DNA from: Xanthobacteraceae bacterium
GTDB taxonomy: Bacteria > Pseudomonadota > Alphaproteobacteria > Rhizobiales > Xanthobacteraceae
DNA: 37,973 nt
Reading direction: 5' to 3'
Assembly: GCA_029239875.1 (NCBI GenBank)
Contig: JARBUD010000040.1
Coordinates: forward strand, 1 to 37,973
A program made the position numbers and the translations under genes. This document shows positions 28,984 to 37,973 of the stretch, piece by piece. Position 1 is the first letter of the stretch. Each line of letters opens with the position of its first letter. The notes beneath the pieces were generated by a model that was given only the letters and a program-made list of their open reading frames with translations, was not told where the DNA came from and did not search any database.

Positions 28984-29535
28984 TCAGTCGGTCGCTTCCG
29001 CGTCGTCGACGCGGCGGCGGGACTGGAGCTGCGACACCTTCAGGCTGCGGCGGGCAGCCACGAGACGCGGGCTGTCCTGGTTCTTCAGGGCCTCGAAGGT
29101 CGCGCGGACCATGTTGTACGGGTTGGACGAGCCGAACGACTTCGCCACCACGTCCTGCATGCCGAGCGTCTCGAAGACGGCGCGCATCGGGCCGCCGGCG
29201 ATGATGCCGGTACCGGCCGGGGCGGCGCGCAGAATAACCTTGCCAGCGCCGTGATGGCCGTGCACGTCATGATGCAGCGTCCGGCCCTCGCGCAGCGGCA
29301 CGCGGATCAGCGCGCGCTTGGCGGCTTCCGTCGCCTTACGGATCGCCTCCGGCACCTCGCGGGCCTTGCCGTGGCCGAAGCCGACGCGGCCCTTCTGGTC
29401 GCCGACGACAACCAGCGCGGCGAAGCCGAAGCGACGGCCGCCCTTCACAACCTTAGCGACACGGTTGATGTGGACCAGCTTGTCCACAAACGTGTTGTCG
29501 CGATCTTCGCGTTCACGCTCACGTTCACGAGCCAT
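28984..29535 (-). CDS. rpsE: 30S ribosomal protein S5
   Basis: Small-subunit protein at the mRNA entry site, involved in decoding accuracy. The 183 residues begin with an unusual Arg-Glu repeat ([14 protein letters not shown]), then the double-stranded RNA-binding domain with [20 protein letters not shown] and [14 protein letters not shown], and the C-domain with [18 protein letters not shown] and [16 protein letters not shown]. The N-terminal repeat comes from tandem TTCACG-like words and is dispensable to the fold. Confidence 0.98.
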   Translation of the reverse strand: MAREREREREDRDNTFVDKLVHINRVAKVVKGGRRFGFAALVVVGDQKGRVGFGHGKAREVPEAIRKATEAAKRALIRVPLREGRTLHHDVHGHHGAGKVILRAAPAGTGIIAGGPMRAVFETLGMQDVVAKSFGSSNPYNMVRATFEALKNQDSPRLVAARRSLKVSQLQSRRRVDDAEATD

Positions 29536-29576
29536 GATCTTATCCTCGTCGTTCCGCGGGGGACCCGCTCGTGATC

Positions 29577-29939
29577 TCAGAAATTGAGACCGCCCTCGCG
29601 GGCGGCTTCGGCGAGCGCCTTGACGCGGCCGTGATAGATGAAGGCGCCGCGGTCGAAGACCACATCCTTCACCCCGGCCGCGACGGCACGTTCCGCCACG
29701 AGCTTGCCGATAGCCTGGGCCGCCGCGATATCCGCGCCGGTCTTGAGGCTGCCCCGCAGGTCCTTCTCGAGCGACGAGGCGGCCGCGATGGTCACGCCGC
29801 GCGCGTCGTCGATGATCTGCGCATAGATGTGCTTCGACGAGCGATGCACCGAGAGGCGCGGCCGCCCGTTCGCCGTCGAGCGGATCGCCCGACGGACACG
29901 CGCCTTACGGCGCTCGGTAGCGTCCTGATACTGTGCCAT
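29577..29939 (-). CDS. rplR: 50S ribosomal protein L18
   Basis: Binds 5S rRNA in the central protuberance with L5. The 120 residues show [39 protein letters not shown], and the C-terminal [20 protein letters not shown] and EGGLNF. Standard length for the family. Confidence 0.99.
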   Translation of the reverse strand: MAQYQDATERRKARVRRAIRSTANGRPRLSVHRSSKHIYAQIIDDARGVTIAAASSLEKDLRGSLKTGADIAAAQAIGKLVAERAVAAGVKDVVFDRGAFIYHGRVKALAEAAREGGLNF

Positions 29940-29951
29940 GGTTCGGGTCCG

Positions 29952-30485
29952 TTACTTCTTCTTGCCTTCCTTGCGGAAGATGAACTCGCCGGCGTACTTC
30001 ACGCCCTTGCCCTTATAGGGCTCGGGGCCGCGATACTCGCGGATCTCGGCGGCGACCTGACCGACCTTCTGCCGGTCGATGCCGGAGACGACGATCTCGG
30101 TGGGCTTCGGCGTGACGATCTGGATCCCTTCCGGAATCGGATAGTTCACGTCGTGGCTGTAGCCAAGCGCGAGGTTCAGGGACTTGCCCTGCACCGCGGC
30201 GCGGTAACCGACGCCGTTAATCTCGAGCTTCTTCTCGAAGCCCTTGGTGACGCCCTCGACGAGGTTCGACACCAGCGTGCGGGACATGCCCCACATCGCC
30301 TTGTGGCGGTTCGTCTCGCCGTTCAGCGAGAAGAGAAGGGCGCCGCCCTCCAGCTTCACGCCGATCTCGTCGACAACCGTGACCTCCAGGGCGCCCTTGG
30401 GGCCCTTCACCTTGACCGTCTGGCCATCGACCGTGGCGGTGACGCCGGCCGGGATGGTGACGGGAGCTTTACCGATCTTGGACAT
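29952..30485 (-). CDS. rplF: 50S ribosomal protein L6
   Basis: Large-subunit protein near the GTPase centre. The 177 residues begin [20 protein letters not shown], contain [20 protein letters not shown] and the signature [20 protein letters not shown]. Two similar halves make up the normal fold. Twelve bases separate it from rplR. Confidence 0.99.
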   Translation of the reverse strand: MSKIGKAPVTIPAGVTATVDGQTVKVKGPKGALEVTVVDEIGVKLEGGALLFSLNGETNRHKAMWGMSRTLVSNLVEGVTKGFEKKLEINGVGYRAAVQGKSLNLALGYSHDVNYPIPEGIQIVTPKPTEIVVSGIDRQKVGQVAAEIREYRGPEPYKGKGVKYAGEFIFRKEGKKK

Positions 30486-30505
30486 GTGCTCTCTCTCCTC
30501 CCCGA

Positions 30506-30904
30506 TCAGAAGACCGTGAAGAGGACCTCGCCGCCCACGTTCTTGTCGCGGGCTTCGTGGTCCGCCATCACGCCCTGCGGCGTGGAGACGACAGCGACGC
30601 CAAGACCATTGGCGACGCGCGGAAGGGTCTTGACCGACGAGTAGACACGCCGGCCAGGCTTGGAGACGCGGGAGATCTCACGGATCACCGGCTCGCCGTC
30701 ATAGTACTTGAGCTCGATCTCGAACTCGGAACGGCCGTTGACCGGCTCGCCCGCGGTGTAGCCGCGGATGAAGCCTTCGGCGGTGAGGACTTCGAGCACG
30801 CTGGCGCGGAGGCGCGAGCCGGGGGTGGTGATCTTTTCCTTGCGCCGCATCTGAGCGTTGCGGATGCGGGTGATCAGATCGCCGATAGGATCAGTCGTGG
30901 ACAT
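30506..30904 (-). CDS. rpsH: 30S ribosomal protein S8
   Basis: Primary 16S rRNA binder in the central domain. In 132 residues it shows [40 protein letters not shown] and the C-terminal [20 protein letters not shown] with GGEVLFTVF. In E. coli S8 represses the spc operon through an rplE-leader structure; whether the same occurs here is not evident from sequence. Confidence 0.99.
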   Translation of the reverse strand: MSTTDPIGDLITRIRNAQMRRKEKITTPGSRLRASVLEVLTAEGFIRGYTAGEPVNGRSEFEIELKYYDGEPVIREISRVSKPGRRVYSSVKTLPRVANGLGVAVVSTPQGVMADHEARDKNVGGEVLFTVF

Positions 30905-30917
30905 GGATCGACCCTCC

Positions 30918-31223
30918 TCACCAGCTCGACTTGACGAGGCCGGGGATCTGACCCTGCGAGCCGAGCTCGCGGAGCGCGATGCGGCTCATCTTCAGCTTGC
31001 GATAGAACGCACGCGGGCGGCCGGTGACTTCGCACCGGTTGCGGATGCGCACCTTCGCCGAATTGCGCGGGAGCTGCGCGAGCTTGAGAACCGCCGCGAA
31101 GCGCTCCTCGATCGGCAGATCCTTGTCACTGATAAGGGCCTTGAGACGCGAACGCTTGCCGGAATAGTTCTTCGCGAGCTTCCGGCGGTGTTCGTTCTTT
31201 TCGACCGCGCTCTTCTTCGCCAT
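30918..31223 (-). CDS. rpsN: 30S ribosomal protein S14 (zinc-independent form)
   Basis: Small-subunit head protein. The 101-residue long form lacks the CxxC pairs of the short zinc-binding type; its one cysteine is in [19 protein letters not shown]. It ends SGQ-like [16 protein letters not shown]. Loss of zinc dependence is typical for this group. It lies 59 bases after rplE. Confidence 0.98.
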   Translation of the reverse strand: MAKKSAVEKNEHRRKLAKNYSGKRSRLKALISDKDLPIEERFAAVLKLAQLPRNSAKVRIRNRCEVTGRPRAFYRKLKMSRIALRELGSQGQIPGLVKSSW

Positions 31224-31282
31224 ATGATCTTGCTCCTAGTCTCCGCGTTTGGGGCTCCCGCCCCACGGCCGGAAGGGGATGC

Positions 31283-31840
31283 TTACTGACGGAACGGGAA
31301 GTTGAAGGCCTTCAGAAGCGCGCGCGCCTCTTCGTCCGTCTTCGCCGTCGTGCAGACGATGATGTCCATGCCCCACATCTGATCAACCTTGTCGTAGTTG
31401 ATCTCGGGGAACACGATGTGCTCCTTGATGCCGAGCGCGAAATTGCCGCGCCCGTCGAAGCTCTTCGGGTTGAGGCCGCGGAAGTCACGAACGCGCGGCA
31501 GGGCGATGTTGACGAGCCGATCGACGAACTCGAACATCTTCACCTTGCGCAGCGTGACCTTGGCGCCGACCGGCTGGTTCTCGCGGAGCTTGAAGTTCGA
31601 GATCGCCTGGCGGGCGCGGGTGACGACCGGCTTCTGGCCGGCGATCAGCGCGAGGTCGCCGGCGGCGTTCTGCACCTTCTTCGTGTCCGCAGTGGCTTCG
31701 CCGACACCCATGTTGATGACGATCTTCTCGATCGTCGGCACTTCCATGGGATTCTTGTAGCCGAACTGCTCAATCATCTGCTTGCGGACGACGTCCTCGT
31801 AATGGGACTTCATCCGCGGGGTGTAGCTGGTCTCAGCCAT
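31283..31840 (-). CDS. rplE: 50S ribosomal protein L5
   Basis: Binds 5S rRNA and the P-site tRNA region. The 185 residues begin [20 protein letters not shown], with [39 protein letters not shown], and [23 protein letters not shown] 31840 overlaps the rplX end by 8 bases and gives the family length; 31924 would extend far into rplX. Confidence 0.98.
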   Translation of the reverse strand: MAETSYTPRMKSHYEDVVRKQMIEQFGYKNPMEVPTIEKIVINMGVGEATADTKKVQNAAGDLALIAGQKPVVTRARQAISNFKLRENQPVGAKVTLRKVKMFEFVDRLVNIALPRVRDFRGLNPKSFDGRGNFALGIKEHIVFPEINYDKVDQMWGMDIIVCTTAKTDEEARALLKAFNFPFRQ

Positions 31841-32150
31841 CGATCTTCTCCCCCGAGCGCTTGGCGACACGCACCTTGGTGCCGTCCGCCTGCACAAGGA
31901 ACCCGACGCGGGTCGGCTTACCATCCTTCGGATCGGCGATCGCGATGTTCGACAGGTCGATCGGGGCCTCCTTAGAGATGATCCCGCCTTCCTGGTTCGC
32001 GCTCTGCCGCTGGTGGCGCTTCACAAGGTTGACGCCGCGCACGCGCGCGGTGCCTTCCTTCGGGAGCACCTCGAACACTTCGCCGGTGCGGCCCTTGTCG
32101 CGGCCGGCGAGAATGACGACCTTGTCGCCCTTCTTAATCTTCGCGGCCAT
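31833..32150 (-). CDS. rplX: 50S ribosomal protein L24
   Basis: Assembly-initiating large-subunit protein at the exit tunnel. The 105 residues start [20 protein letters not shown] (KOW motif), then [20 protein letters not shown] and [20 protein letters not shown]. The ATG at 32150 shares one base with the rplN stop (TGATG), coupling their translation. The TTG directly before it is unlikely to be used. Confidence 0.98.
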   Translation of the reverse strand: MAAKIKKGDKVVILAGRDKGRTGEVFEVLPKEGTARVRGVNLVKRHQRQSANQEGGIISKEAPIDLSNIAIADPKDGKPTRVGFLVQADGTKVRVAKRSGEKIDG

Positions 32151-32518
32151 CAAAGCACCTCCGGCGCCAGCGAAATGATCTTCATGTGGTTCTTCGCGCG
32201 CAGCTCGCGCGGAACCGGCCCGAAGATACGGGTGCCGACCGGCTCCTTGTTGTTGTTGATCAGCACTGCCGCGTTGCGGTCGAAGCGGATCACCGAACCG
32301 TCGATGCGGCGGATGTCCTTGGCCGTGCGAACCACGACCGCCTTCATCACGTCGCCCTTCTTCACGCGGCCGCGCGGAATTGCTTCCTTCACCGACACCA
32401 CGATGATGTCGCCGACATGGGCATACTTACGCTTGGAACCGCCAAGCACCTTGATGCACATGACGCGACGCGCACCGGAATTGTCCGCCACGTCGAGATT
32501 GGTCTGCATCTGGATCAT
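32150..32518 (-). CDS. rplN: 50S ribosomal protein L14
   Basis: Large-subunit interface protein forming bridge B8. The 122 residues are strongly conserved: [40 protein letters not shown], and [20 protein letters not shown]. It follows a 74-base gap after rpsQ that includes a terminator-like hairpin. Confidence 0.99.
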   Translation of the reverse strand: MIQMQTNLDVADNSGARRVMCIKVLGGSKRKYAHVGDIIVVSVKEAIPRGRVKKGDVMKAVVVRTAKDIRRIDGSVIRFDRNAAVLINNNKEPVGTRIFGPVPRELRAKNHMKIISLAPEVL

Positions 32519-32542
32519 GACGCACCTTTTTCTCGCAAAAAC

Positions 32543-32567
32543 CGCGCGCTGCCGTCACCGGCGCGCG
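32543..32567 (-). terminator. Terminator-like hairpin between rpsQ and rplN (candidate attenuator)
   Basis: CGCGCGC and GCGCGCG arms enclose GCCG-TCAC-CGGC, so the RNA can fold as a nearly continuous 9-bp GC stem with one bulge and a tetraloop. On the minus strand a TTTTT tract follows a few bases later. It sits inside an essential operon, so complete termination is implausible; partial termination or a processing site is possible. Confidence 0.4.
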
Positions 32568-32592
32568 CCCCTCAATTCCCGTTGCCGGGCGC

Positions 32593-32841
32593 TCAGACTT
32601 CAGCCCGCTTCTCGCCCTGGACCACGATCCAGTTCTTAAGCTTGGACAAGGGGCGGTGCTCCTCGATCCAGACGGTGTCGCCTTCCTTCCACACATTGCC
32701 CTCGTCATGGGCATGGTACTTCTTGGAACGGCGGACGGTCTTCTTCAGCAGCGGATGGGTGAAACGGCGCTCGACCCGGACCACGACGGTCTTGTCCTGC
32801 TTGTCGCTCACCACGACGCCCTGCAGCAAACGCTTCGGCAT
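32593..32841 (-). CDS. rpsQ: 30S ribosomal protein S17
   Basis: Primary 16S rRNA-binding protein of the OB fold. The 82 residues start [20 protein letters not shown], with [20 protein letters not shown] and [18 protein letters not shown]. Ten bases separate it from rpmC. Confidence 0.99.
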   Translation of the reverse strand: MPKRLLQGVVVSDKQDKTVVVRVERRFTHPLLKKTVRRSKKYHAHDEGNVWKEGDTVWIEEHRPLSKLKNWIVVQGEKRAEV

Positions 32842-32851
32842 CGTTATCTCC

Positions 32852-33061
32852 TCACTTCGCCTTGGCCGCGGAAGCGGCCTTCTGCGCCTGGATGGTCTTG
32901 GTCCGCGCGATGTCGCGGCGGACCTGACGCACCCGCGCCGTGTTCTCGAGCTGGCCGGTCGCCTTCTGGAAGCGCAGGTTGAACTGCTCCTTCTTGAGGG
33001 TCAGCAGCTGGTCCTGGAGCTCGTCCGCGGTCTTCGTCCGAATGTCGGAAGCCTTCGTCAT
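32852..33061 (-). CDS. rpmC: 50S ribosomal protein L29
   Basis: Small helical protein at the tunnel exit, part of the trigger factor and SRP docking site. The 69 residues read [20 protein letters not shown], then [20 protein letters not shown] and [15 protein letters not shown]. The ATG at 33061 is chosen because GGAGG lies 6 bases upstream; a GTG at 33076 and an ATG at 33064 are also in frame. Confidence 0.97.
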   Translation of the reverse strand: MTKASDIRTKTADELQDQLLTLKKEQFNLRFQKATGQLENTARVRQVRRDIARTKTIQAQKAASAAKAK

Positions 33062-33072
33062 CATTCCCTCCG

Positions 33073-33486
33073 TCACTCGGCGATGCGTTCGACGAAGCGC
33101 GTCTTGATCGGCAGCTTCGCCGCCGCCAGCGTCAACGCCTCACGGGCGATCTCCTGGCTCACGCCGTCGATCTCGAACATGATGCGACCGGGCTTGACCT
33201 TGGCGGCCCAGAACTCCGGGGCGCCCTTGCCCTTACCCATGCGGACTTCGGTCGGCTTCTTCGACACCGGCACGTCCGGGAAGACGCGGATCCACACGCG
33301 GCCCGCACGCTTCATGTGGCGGGTGAGCGCGCGGCGCGCGGCTTCGATCTGACGCGCGGTGACGCGCTCCGGCTCCAGGGCCTTCAGCCCGAACTGGCCG
33401 AAATTGAGGTCAGTCCCGCCCTTCGCGGTGCCGCTGATGCGGCCCTTGAACTGCTTGCGGAACTTTGTGCGCTTCGGTTGCAGCAT
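33073..33486 (-). CDS. rplP: 50S ribosomal protein L16
   Basis: Large-subunit protein near the A site. The 137 residues start [19 protein letters not shown], with [40 protein letters not shown] and [14 protein letters not shown]. The Arg that is hydroxylated in E. coli L16 lies in the conserved block; modification cannot be judged here. It lies 29 bases after rpsC. Confidence 0.99.
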   Translation of the reverse strand: MLQPKRTKFRKQFKGRISGTAKGGTDLNFGQFGLKALEPERVTARQIEAARRALTRHMKRAGRVWIRVFPDVPVSKKPTEVRMGKGKGAPEFWAAKVKPGRIMFEIDGVSQEIAREALTLAAAKLPIKTRFVERIAE

Positions 33487-33515
33487 GTCGCGCCTCTTAT
33501 TCCTTGCGTCTCAAC

Positions 33516-34223
33516 TCACGCCGCGTCGCGGCGCGAGGAGCGACCACCCGACGGCTCACCTTCCGACTGGCGCTTGTCCTGCGCCATCGGATCGTGCTCC
33601 AGGATTTCGCCCTTGAAGATCCAGACCTTCACACCACAGGTGCCGTAGGTCGTGAAGGCGGTGGCCGTACCGTAATCCACGTCCGCGCGCAAGGTGTGAA
33701 GCGGCACGCGGCCTTCACGATACCATTCGAGGCGCGCAATCTCCGCGCCGCCGAGGCGGCCGGCGCAGTTGATACGGATGCCTTCCGCGCCGAGGCGCAT
33801 CGCCGACTGTACGGCGCGCTTCATGGCGCGACGGAACGCCACACGGCGCTCGAGCTGCTGGGCGATCGATTCGGCGACGAGCCGCGCGTCGATTTCCGGC
33901 TTGCGGATCTCGACGATGTTGATGAAGACCTCCGAGTTGGTCATCTCGGCGACCTTCTTGCGCAGCTTGTCGATGTCCGCGCCCTTCTTGCCGATGACAA
34001 CTCCCGGACGCGCCGAGTGGATGGTCACGCGGCACTTCTTGTGCGGACGCTCGATCACGATCTTGGAGACCGCAGCCTGCTTGAGCAGTTTCTGCAGCAT
34101 CTCGCGGATCTTGATGTCCTCGTGCAGCAGCTGGCCGTACTCGCCCTTGCCGGCGAACCAGCGCGAATCCCAGGTGCGGTTGATGCCGAGCCGCAGCCCG
34201 ACCGGGTTGACCTTCTGACCCAT
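33516..34223 (-). CDS. rpsC: 30S ribosomal protein S3
   Basis: Small-subunit protein at the mRNA entry tunnel. The 235 residues begin [20 protein letters not shown], carry the KH domain with [20 protein letters not shown], then [20 protein letters not shown] and [20 protein letters not shown] RNA contacts. A charged C-terminal tail ([19 protein letters not shown]) follows. The start shares one base with the rplV stop. Confidence 0.99.
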   Translation of the reverse strand: MGQKVNPVGLRLGINRTWDSRWFAGKGEYGQLLHEDIKIREMLQKLLKQAAVSKIVIERPHKKCRVTIHSARPGVVIGKKGADIDKLRKKVAEMTNSEVFINIVEIRKPEIDARLVAESIAQQLERRVAFRRAMKRAVQSAMRLGAEGIRINCAGRLGGAEIARLEWYREGRVPLHTLRADVDYGTATAFTTYGTCGVKVWIFKGEILEHDPMAQDKRQSEGEPSGGRSSRRDAA

Positions 34224-34603
34224 CAGGCCTTCTCCTCGACTTCACGCACCACGATCGTGATATGCGAGAACGGCTTCTCGATGCGGCTGGCGCGACCACG
34301 GGCGCGCGCCGCGAAGCGCTTCATAACCAGGCCCTTGCCGACATGGGCCTCGGCGACGATGAGATCGTCGACGTCGAGCTCATGGTTATTCTCGGCATTG
34401 GCGATGGCCGATTCCAGGCACTTCTTCACGTCGCCCGCGATCCGCTTGCGCGAGAACTGCAGGTCGGCGAGCGCCGTCGCGACCTTCTTGCCGCGGATCA
34501 GACCGGCGACGAGGTTGAGCTTCTGGGGGCTGACGCGGAGATTCCGCGCAACCGCCTTGGCTTCCGTATCCGCGAGCGTGCGCGGACGAGCTGCCTTACC
34601 CAT
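34223..34603 (-). CDS. rplV: 50S ribosomal protein L22
   Basis: Lines the exit tunnel, with a beta-hairpin tied to macrolide response. The 126 residues show [40 protein letters not shown], and the hairpin with [20 protein letters not shown] followed by SHITIVV. Standard length with a short N-extension. Confidence 0.99.
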   Translation of the reverse strand: MGKAARPRTLADTEAKAVARNLRVSPQKLNLVAGLIRGKKVATALADLQFSRKRIAGDVKKCLESAIANAENNHELDVDDLIVAEAHVGKGLVMKRFAARARGRASRIEKPFSHITIVVREVEEKA

Positions 34604-34613
34604 GACCCTGCCC

Positions 34614-34892
34614 TTACTTGCGCTTGGCTTTCTTGTCCGCCGCGTGCCCGTAATAGGTACGGGTCGGGGCGAACTCGCCGAACTTGTGGCCCACCATGTC
34701 CTCGGTCACCGAGACCGGGACGTGCTTGTTGCCGTTATAGACGCCGAACGTGATCCCCACGAACTGCGGAAGGATCGTGGAGCGGCGGCTCCAGATCTTG
34801 ATGACGTCGTGACGACCCGACGAGCGCGCGGCATCCGCCTTCTTGAGGAGGTAGCCGTCGACGAACGGACCCTTCCAGACCGATCGAGACAT
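34614..34892 (-). CDS. rpsS: 30S ribosomal protein S19
   Basis: Small-subunit head protein pairing with S13. The 92 residues read [40 protein letters not shown], and [20 protein letters not shown], ending DKKAKRK. It lies 17 bases after rplB. Confidence 0.99.
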   Translation of the reverse strand: MSRSVWKGPFVDGYLLKKADAARSSGRHDVIKIWSRRSTILPQFVGITFGVYNGNKHVPVSVTEDMVGHKFGEFAPTRTYYGHAADKKAKRK

Positions 34893-34909
34893 AGTTCAGA
34901 TTCCCTCGC

Positions 34910-35743
<834 letters not shown>

Positions 35744-35765
35744 GTCTCTGGTCCCTTGTCCCGGC

Positions 35766-36062
35766 TCACAGACCCGTCGTGATGTCGATGGAGTGACCCT
35801 CGGCGAGGGTCACGACCGCCTTCTTCACGTCGTTCTGCACGCCCTTGCGGCCCTTGAAGAACTTCGTCTTCCCCTTGCGGACCAGCGTGTTGACGCTCTC
35901 GACCTTCACGTCGAAGAGCTTCTCGACCGCCTCCTTGATCTGCGGCTTGGTGGCCGACAGAGCAACCTTGAAGACGACCTTGTTGTGCTCGGACGCAGTC
36001 GTGGCCTTCTCGGTGATCACCGGGGACACGATCACGTCGTAATGGCGCGGATCGAGACTCAT
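35766..36062 (-). CDS. rplW: 50S ribosomal protein L23
   Basis: Exit-tunnel protein that docks trigger factor and SRP. The 98 residues start [20 protein letters not shown], with [20 protein letters not shown] and [13 protein letters not shown]. The docking glutamate lies in the conserved KEAVE segment. The start overlaps the rplD stop by 4 bases. Confidence 0.99.
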   Translation of the reverse strand: MSLDPRHYDVIVSPVITEKATTASEHNKVVFKVALSATKPQIKEAVEKLFDVKVESVNTLVRKGKTKFFKGRKGVQNDVKKAVVTLAEGHSIDITTGL

Positions 36063-36679
36063 TTGAAGCGGGCCTCCAGGGCGTCGACAGCCGCCTTCGT
36101 CAGCACCAGGGTCTGACGGCGCAGGATGTCGTAGACGTTGATGCCCTGGACGGGCAGCACGTCGAAATGGCCGACATTGCGCGAGGCGAGGCCGAAATTG
36201 GCGTCCACCTCGGCGCCCGAGACGACGAGCGCGTTCGACAGGCCGAGGCCCGCCAGACGCTCCTTCAGCAGCTTAGTCTTCGGCTCGGACAGCGTGGCGT
36301 CGTCGAGAATGACGATCTGCTGGTCTTTGGCCTTGGACGACAGGGCATGCTTCAGAGCAAGCGCGCGCACCTTCTTGGGAAGGTCGATCGCGTGGCTGTG
36401 CTGCACCGGCGCGAAGGCCTTGGCGCCGCCGCGGAACTGCGGGGCGGAGGCTGCACCGTGACGGGCACCGCCCGTACCCTTCTGCTTGTACATCTTCCGC
36501 TTGGTGCGGTTGACTTCCGAGCGCGAGAGCGTCTGGTGCGTGCCGGCCTGGCGGCGGGCGAGCTGCCACACCACCATACGGTGCAGGATGTCCTGGCGCG
36601 GCTCGAGACCGAAAATCTCGTCCGACAGGATCACGGAGCCGGCTTCAGCGCCATCGAGCGTTCTGACCGCGAGTTCCAT
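36059..36679 (-). CDS. rplD: 50S ribosomal protein L4
   Basis: Large-subunit assembly protein with an extended loop into the exit tunnel. The 206 residues start [20 protein letters not shown], contain the loop [20 protein letters not shown] and [16 protein letters not shown], and end [20 protein letters not shown]. In E. coli L4 also represses its operon; no corresponding leader could be recognised here. The ATG shares a base with the rplC stop. Confidence 0.98.
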   Translation of the reverse strand: MELAVRTLDGAEAGSVILSDEIFGLEPRQDILHRMVVWQLARRQAGTHQTLSRSEVNRTKRKMYKQKGTGGARHGAASAPQFRGGAKAFAPVQHSHAIDLPKKVRALALKHALSSKAKDQQIVILDDATLSEPKTKLLKERLAGLGLSNALVVSGAEVDANFGLASRNVGHFDVLPVQGINVYDILRRQTLVLTKAAVDALEARFK

Positions 36680-37434
36680 CACACGTTCTCCTCGGCCACG
36701 GCCTCGGTGGCGGGCGCGGCGTCAACCGCCGGCGCCTCGCTCGCCGCGTCCTCGGCACCCGGCAGCCGGAACTTGCCCGGCTTCGGCGCCTCGGCCGGCA
36801 GCTTCTTCTTCACCGCGTCCGCGACGATGATCCAACCGCCCTTGTTGCCGGGAACCGCGCCCTCGACCGCGATCAGGCCGCGCTCGACGTCGGTCAGCAC
36901 GACCTTGAGGTTCTGGGTGGTCACCGTCTCGGCGCCCATGTGACCCGGCATCTTCTTGTTCTTGAAGGTCTTGCCCGGGTCCTGACGGCCGCCGGTCGAA
37001 CCAATCGAACGATGCGAGATGGACACGCCGTGCGTAGCACGCAGACCGCCGAAATTGTGGCGCTTCATGCCGCCGGCAAAGCCCTTGCCGATGGACGTGC
37101 CGGTCACGTCGACGAACTGGCCGACCACGAAGTGGTCCACCGTCAGTTCGGCGCCGACCGGAATGAGGTCGCTCTCCTCGACGCGGAACTCCGCCATCTT
37201 CCGCTTCGGCTCAACCTTCGCGACGGCGAAGTGGCCGCGCAGAGCGCGAGTAGTGTTCTGCGGCTTCGCCTGACCGACGCCGAGCTGCACGGCGGTATAG
37301 CCGTTCTTCTCGACAGTCCGGTGGGCGACCACCTGGCAATTATCGACTTTCAGCACAGTGACCGGAACATGTTCACCTGCATCGTTGAAGATGCGGGTCA
37401 TGCCGACCTTCTGGGCGATGACGCCTGACCGCAT
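36679..37434 (-). CDS. rplC: 50S ribosomal protein L3 with extended C-tail
   Basis: Early-assembling large-subunit protein near the peptidyl transferase centre. The 251 residues exceed E. coli L3 (209). The core has [58 protein letters not shown] and [12 protein letters not shown], where the glutamine target of PrmB lies in GGRQ. The last 45 or so residues are an Ala/Glu/Pro-rich acidic tail ([20 protein letters not shown]). The tail is common in alphaproteobacteria. Confidence 0.98.
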   Translation of the reverse strand: MRSGVIAQKVGMTRIFNDAGEHVPVTVLKVDNCQVVAHRTVEKNGYTAVQLGVGQAKPQNTTRALRGHFAVAKVEPKRKMAEFRVEESDLIPVGAELTVDHFVVGQFVDVTGTSIGKGFAGGMKRHNFGGLRATHGVSISHRSIGSTGGRQDPGKTFKNKKMPGHMGAETVTTQNLKVVLTDVERGLIAVEGAVPGNKGGWIIVADAVKKKLPAEAPKPGKFRLPGAEDAASEAPAVDAAPATEAVAEENV

Positions 37435-37456
37435 GGCCGTGTCCCCTCGCCTTCTC

Positions 37457-37765
<309 letters not shown>

Positions 37766-37836
37766 TGACTTCAGGCTCCCGGAGGGTTCGCCAAATTGGG
37801 GCTCGTAAAAGGGCTCTCACGAGCTCCACGAAATAA

Positions 37837-37860
37837 GGGGCGCAGGCGATCCCGCGCCCC
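37837..37860 (-). terminator. Terminator-like hairpin between tuf and rpsJ
   Basis: On the minus strand GGGGCGC and GCGCCCC pair as a 7-bp stem around a 10-base loop, followed by TTATTT. It begins 16 bases past the tuf stop. It may partly end the str-tuf transcript before rpsJ. A weaker inverted repeat GCTCGT/ACGAGC lies next to it at 37801-37824. Confidence 0.5.
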
Positions 37861-37876
37861 TCCGGTCTTCTCTAGC

Positions 37877-37973
37877 TCACTCGATGATGGATGCGACGAC
37901 GCCGGCGCCGACGGTGCGGCCGCCTTCGCGGATGGCAAAGCGCAGCTTGTCTTCCATCGCGATCGGCACGATC
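37877..37973 (-). CDS. tuf: Elongation factor Tu (C-terminal end only)
   Basis: EF-Tu delivers aminoacyl-tRNA to the ribosome. Only the last 31 codons are in the window, reading [20 protein letters not shown] and [11 protein letters not shown] before the stop at 37877, which is the conserved end of domain 3. The 5' part lies beyond the window. Its place before rpsJ is usual for alphaproteobacteria. Confidence 0.96.
   Translation of the reverse strand, partial: IVPIAMEDKLRFAIREGGRTVGAGVVASIIE

Overview
The window is high-GC chromosomal DNA from an alphaproteobacterium, most likely a Hyphomicrobiales (Rhizobiales) member near Xanthobacteraceae such as Ancylobacter, Starkeya or Xanthobacter. 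The order-level call rests on the gene order tuf-S10-spc-alpha with secY-adk-rpsM-rpsK-rpoA-rplQ, the adjacent clpS-clpA pair, a short phasin, DUF1489 and DUF599 genes, and the residue style of the ribosomal proteins. The genus is a guess. I see no insertion sequence, phage, integrase, CRISPR array or plasmid gene.

Left part (1-9,217): clpA (cut by the window edge) and clpS on the minus strand, encoding the N-degron protease adaptor system. Next come a phasin for polyhydroxyalkanoate granules with a strong terminator, and a divergent secreted D,D-carboxypeptidase with a SPOR domain. A two-gene unit of unknown role follows (a VWA protein and a membrane-anchored J-domain protein), then panC, a 56-residue membrane protein, a GST/DUF1489 pair and a 41-residue membrane protein.

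Middle part (9,218-20,240): a DUF599 membrane protein overlapping a DUF3253 protein, a YdcF-like membrane protein, a CHASE4-GGDEF-EAL cyclic-di-GMP enzyme, the magnesium channel gene mgtE divergent from an acylphosphatase gene, lipB, tRNA-Leu(GAG) with its own terminator, a secreted seven-bladed beta-propeller protein of unknown role, a secreted polysaccharide deacetylase and an RluC-type pseudouridine synthase.

Right part (20,237-37,973): crcB, rarA and degP/htrA run in one direction with rluC. Next is the large ribosomal superoperon, all on the minus strand: tuf (3' end), rpsJ, rplC, rplD, rplW, rplB, rpsS, rplV, rpsC, rplP, rpmC, rpsQ, rplN, rplX, rplE, rpsN, rpsH, rplF, rplR, rpsE, rpmD, rplO, secY, adk, rpsM, rpsK, rpoA, rplQ and a terminator. 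It makes ribosomal proteins, the RNA polymerase alpha subunit, the SecY translocon channel and adenylate kinase together. A near-consensus promoter lies between adk and rpsM, and several terminator-like hairpins sit in the unusually wide gaps.

Nothing in the window forms a clear new multi-gene system. The best leads are the VWA/J-domain pair, the orphan secreted propeller, the 41-residue membrane protein with its own terminator, the TGC-rich putative phasin operator, the clpS upstream palindromes, and the internal promoter and hairpins of the ribosomal superoperon.
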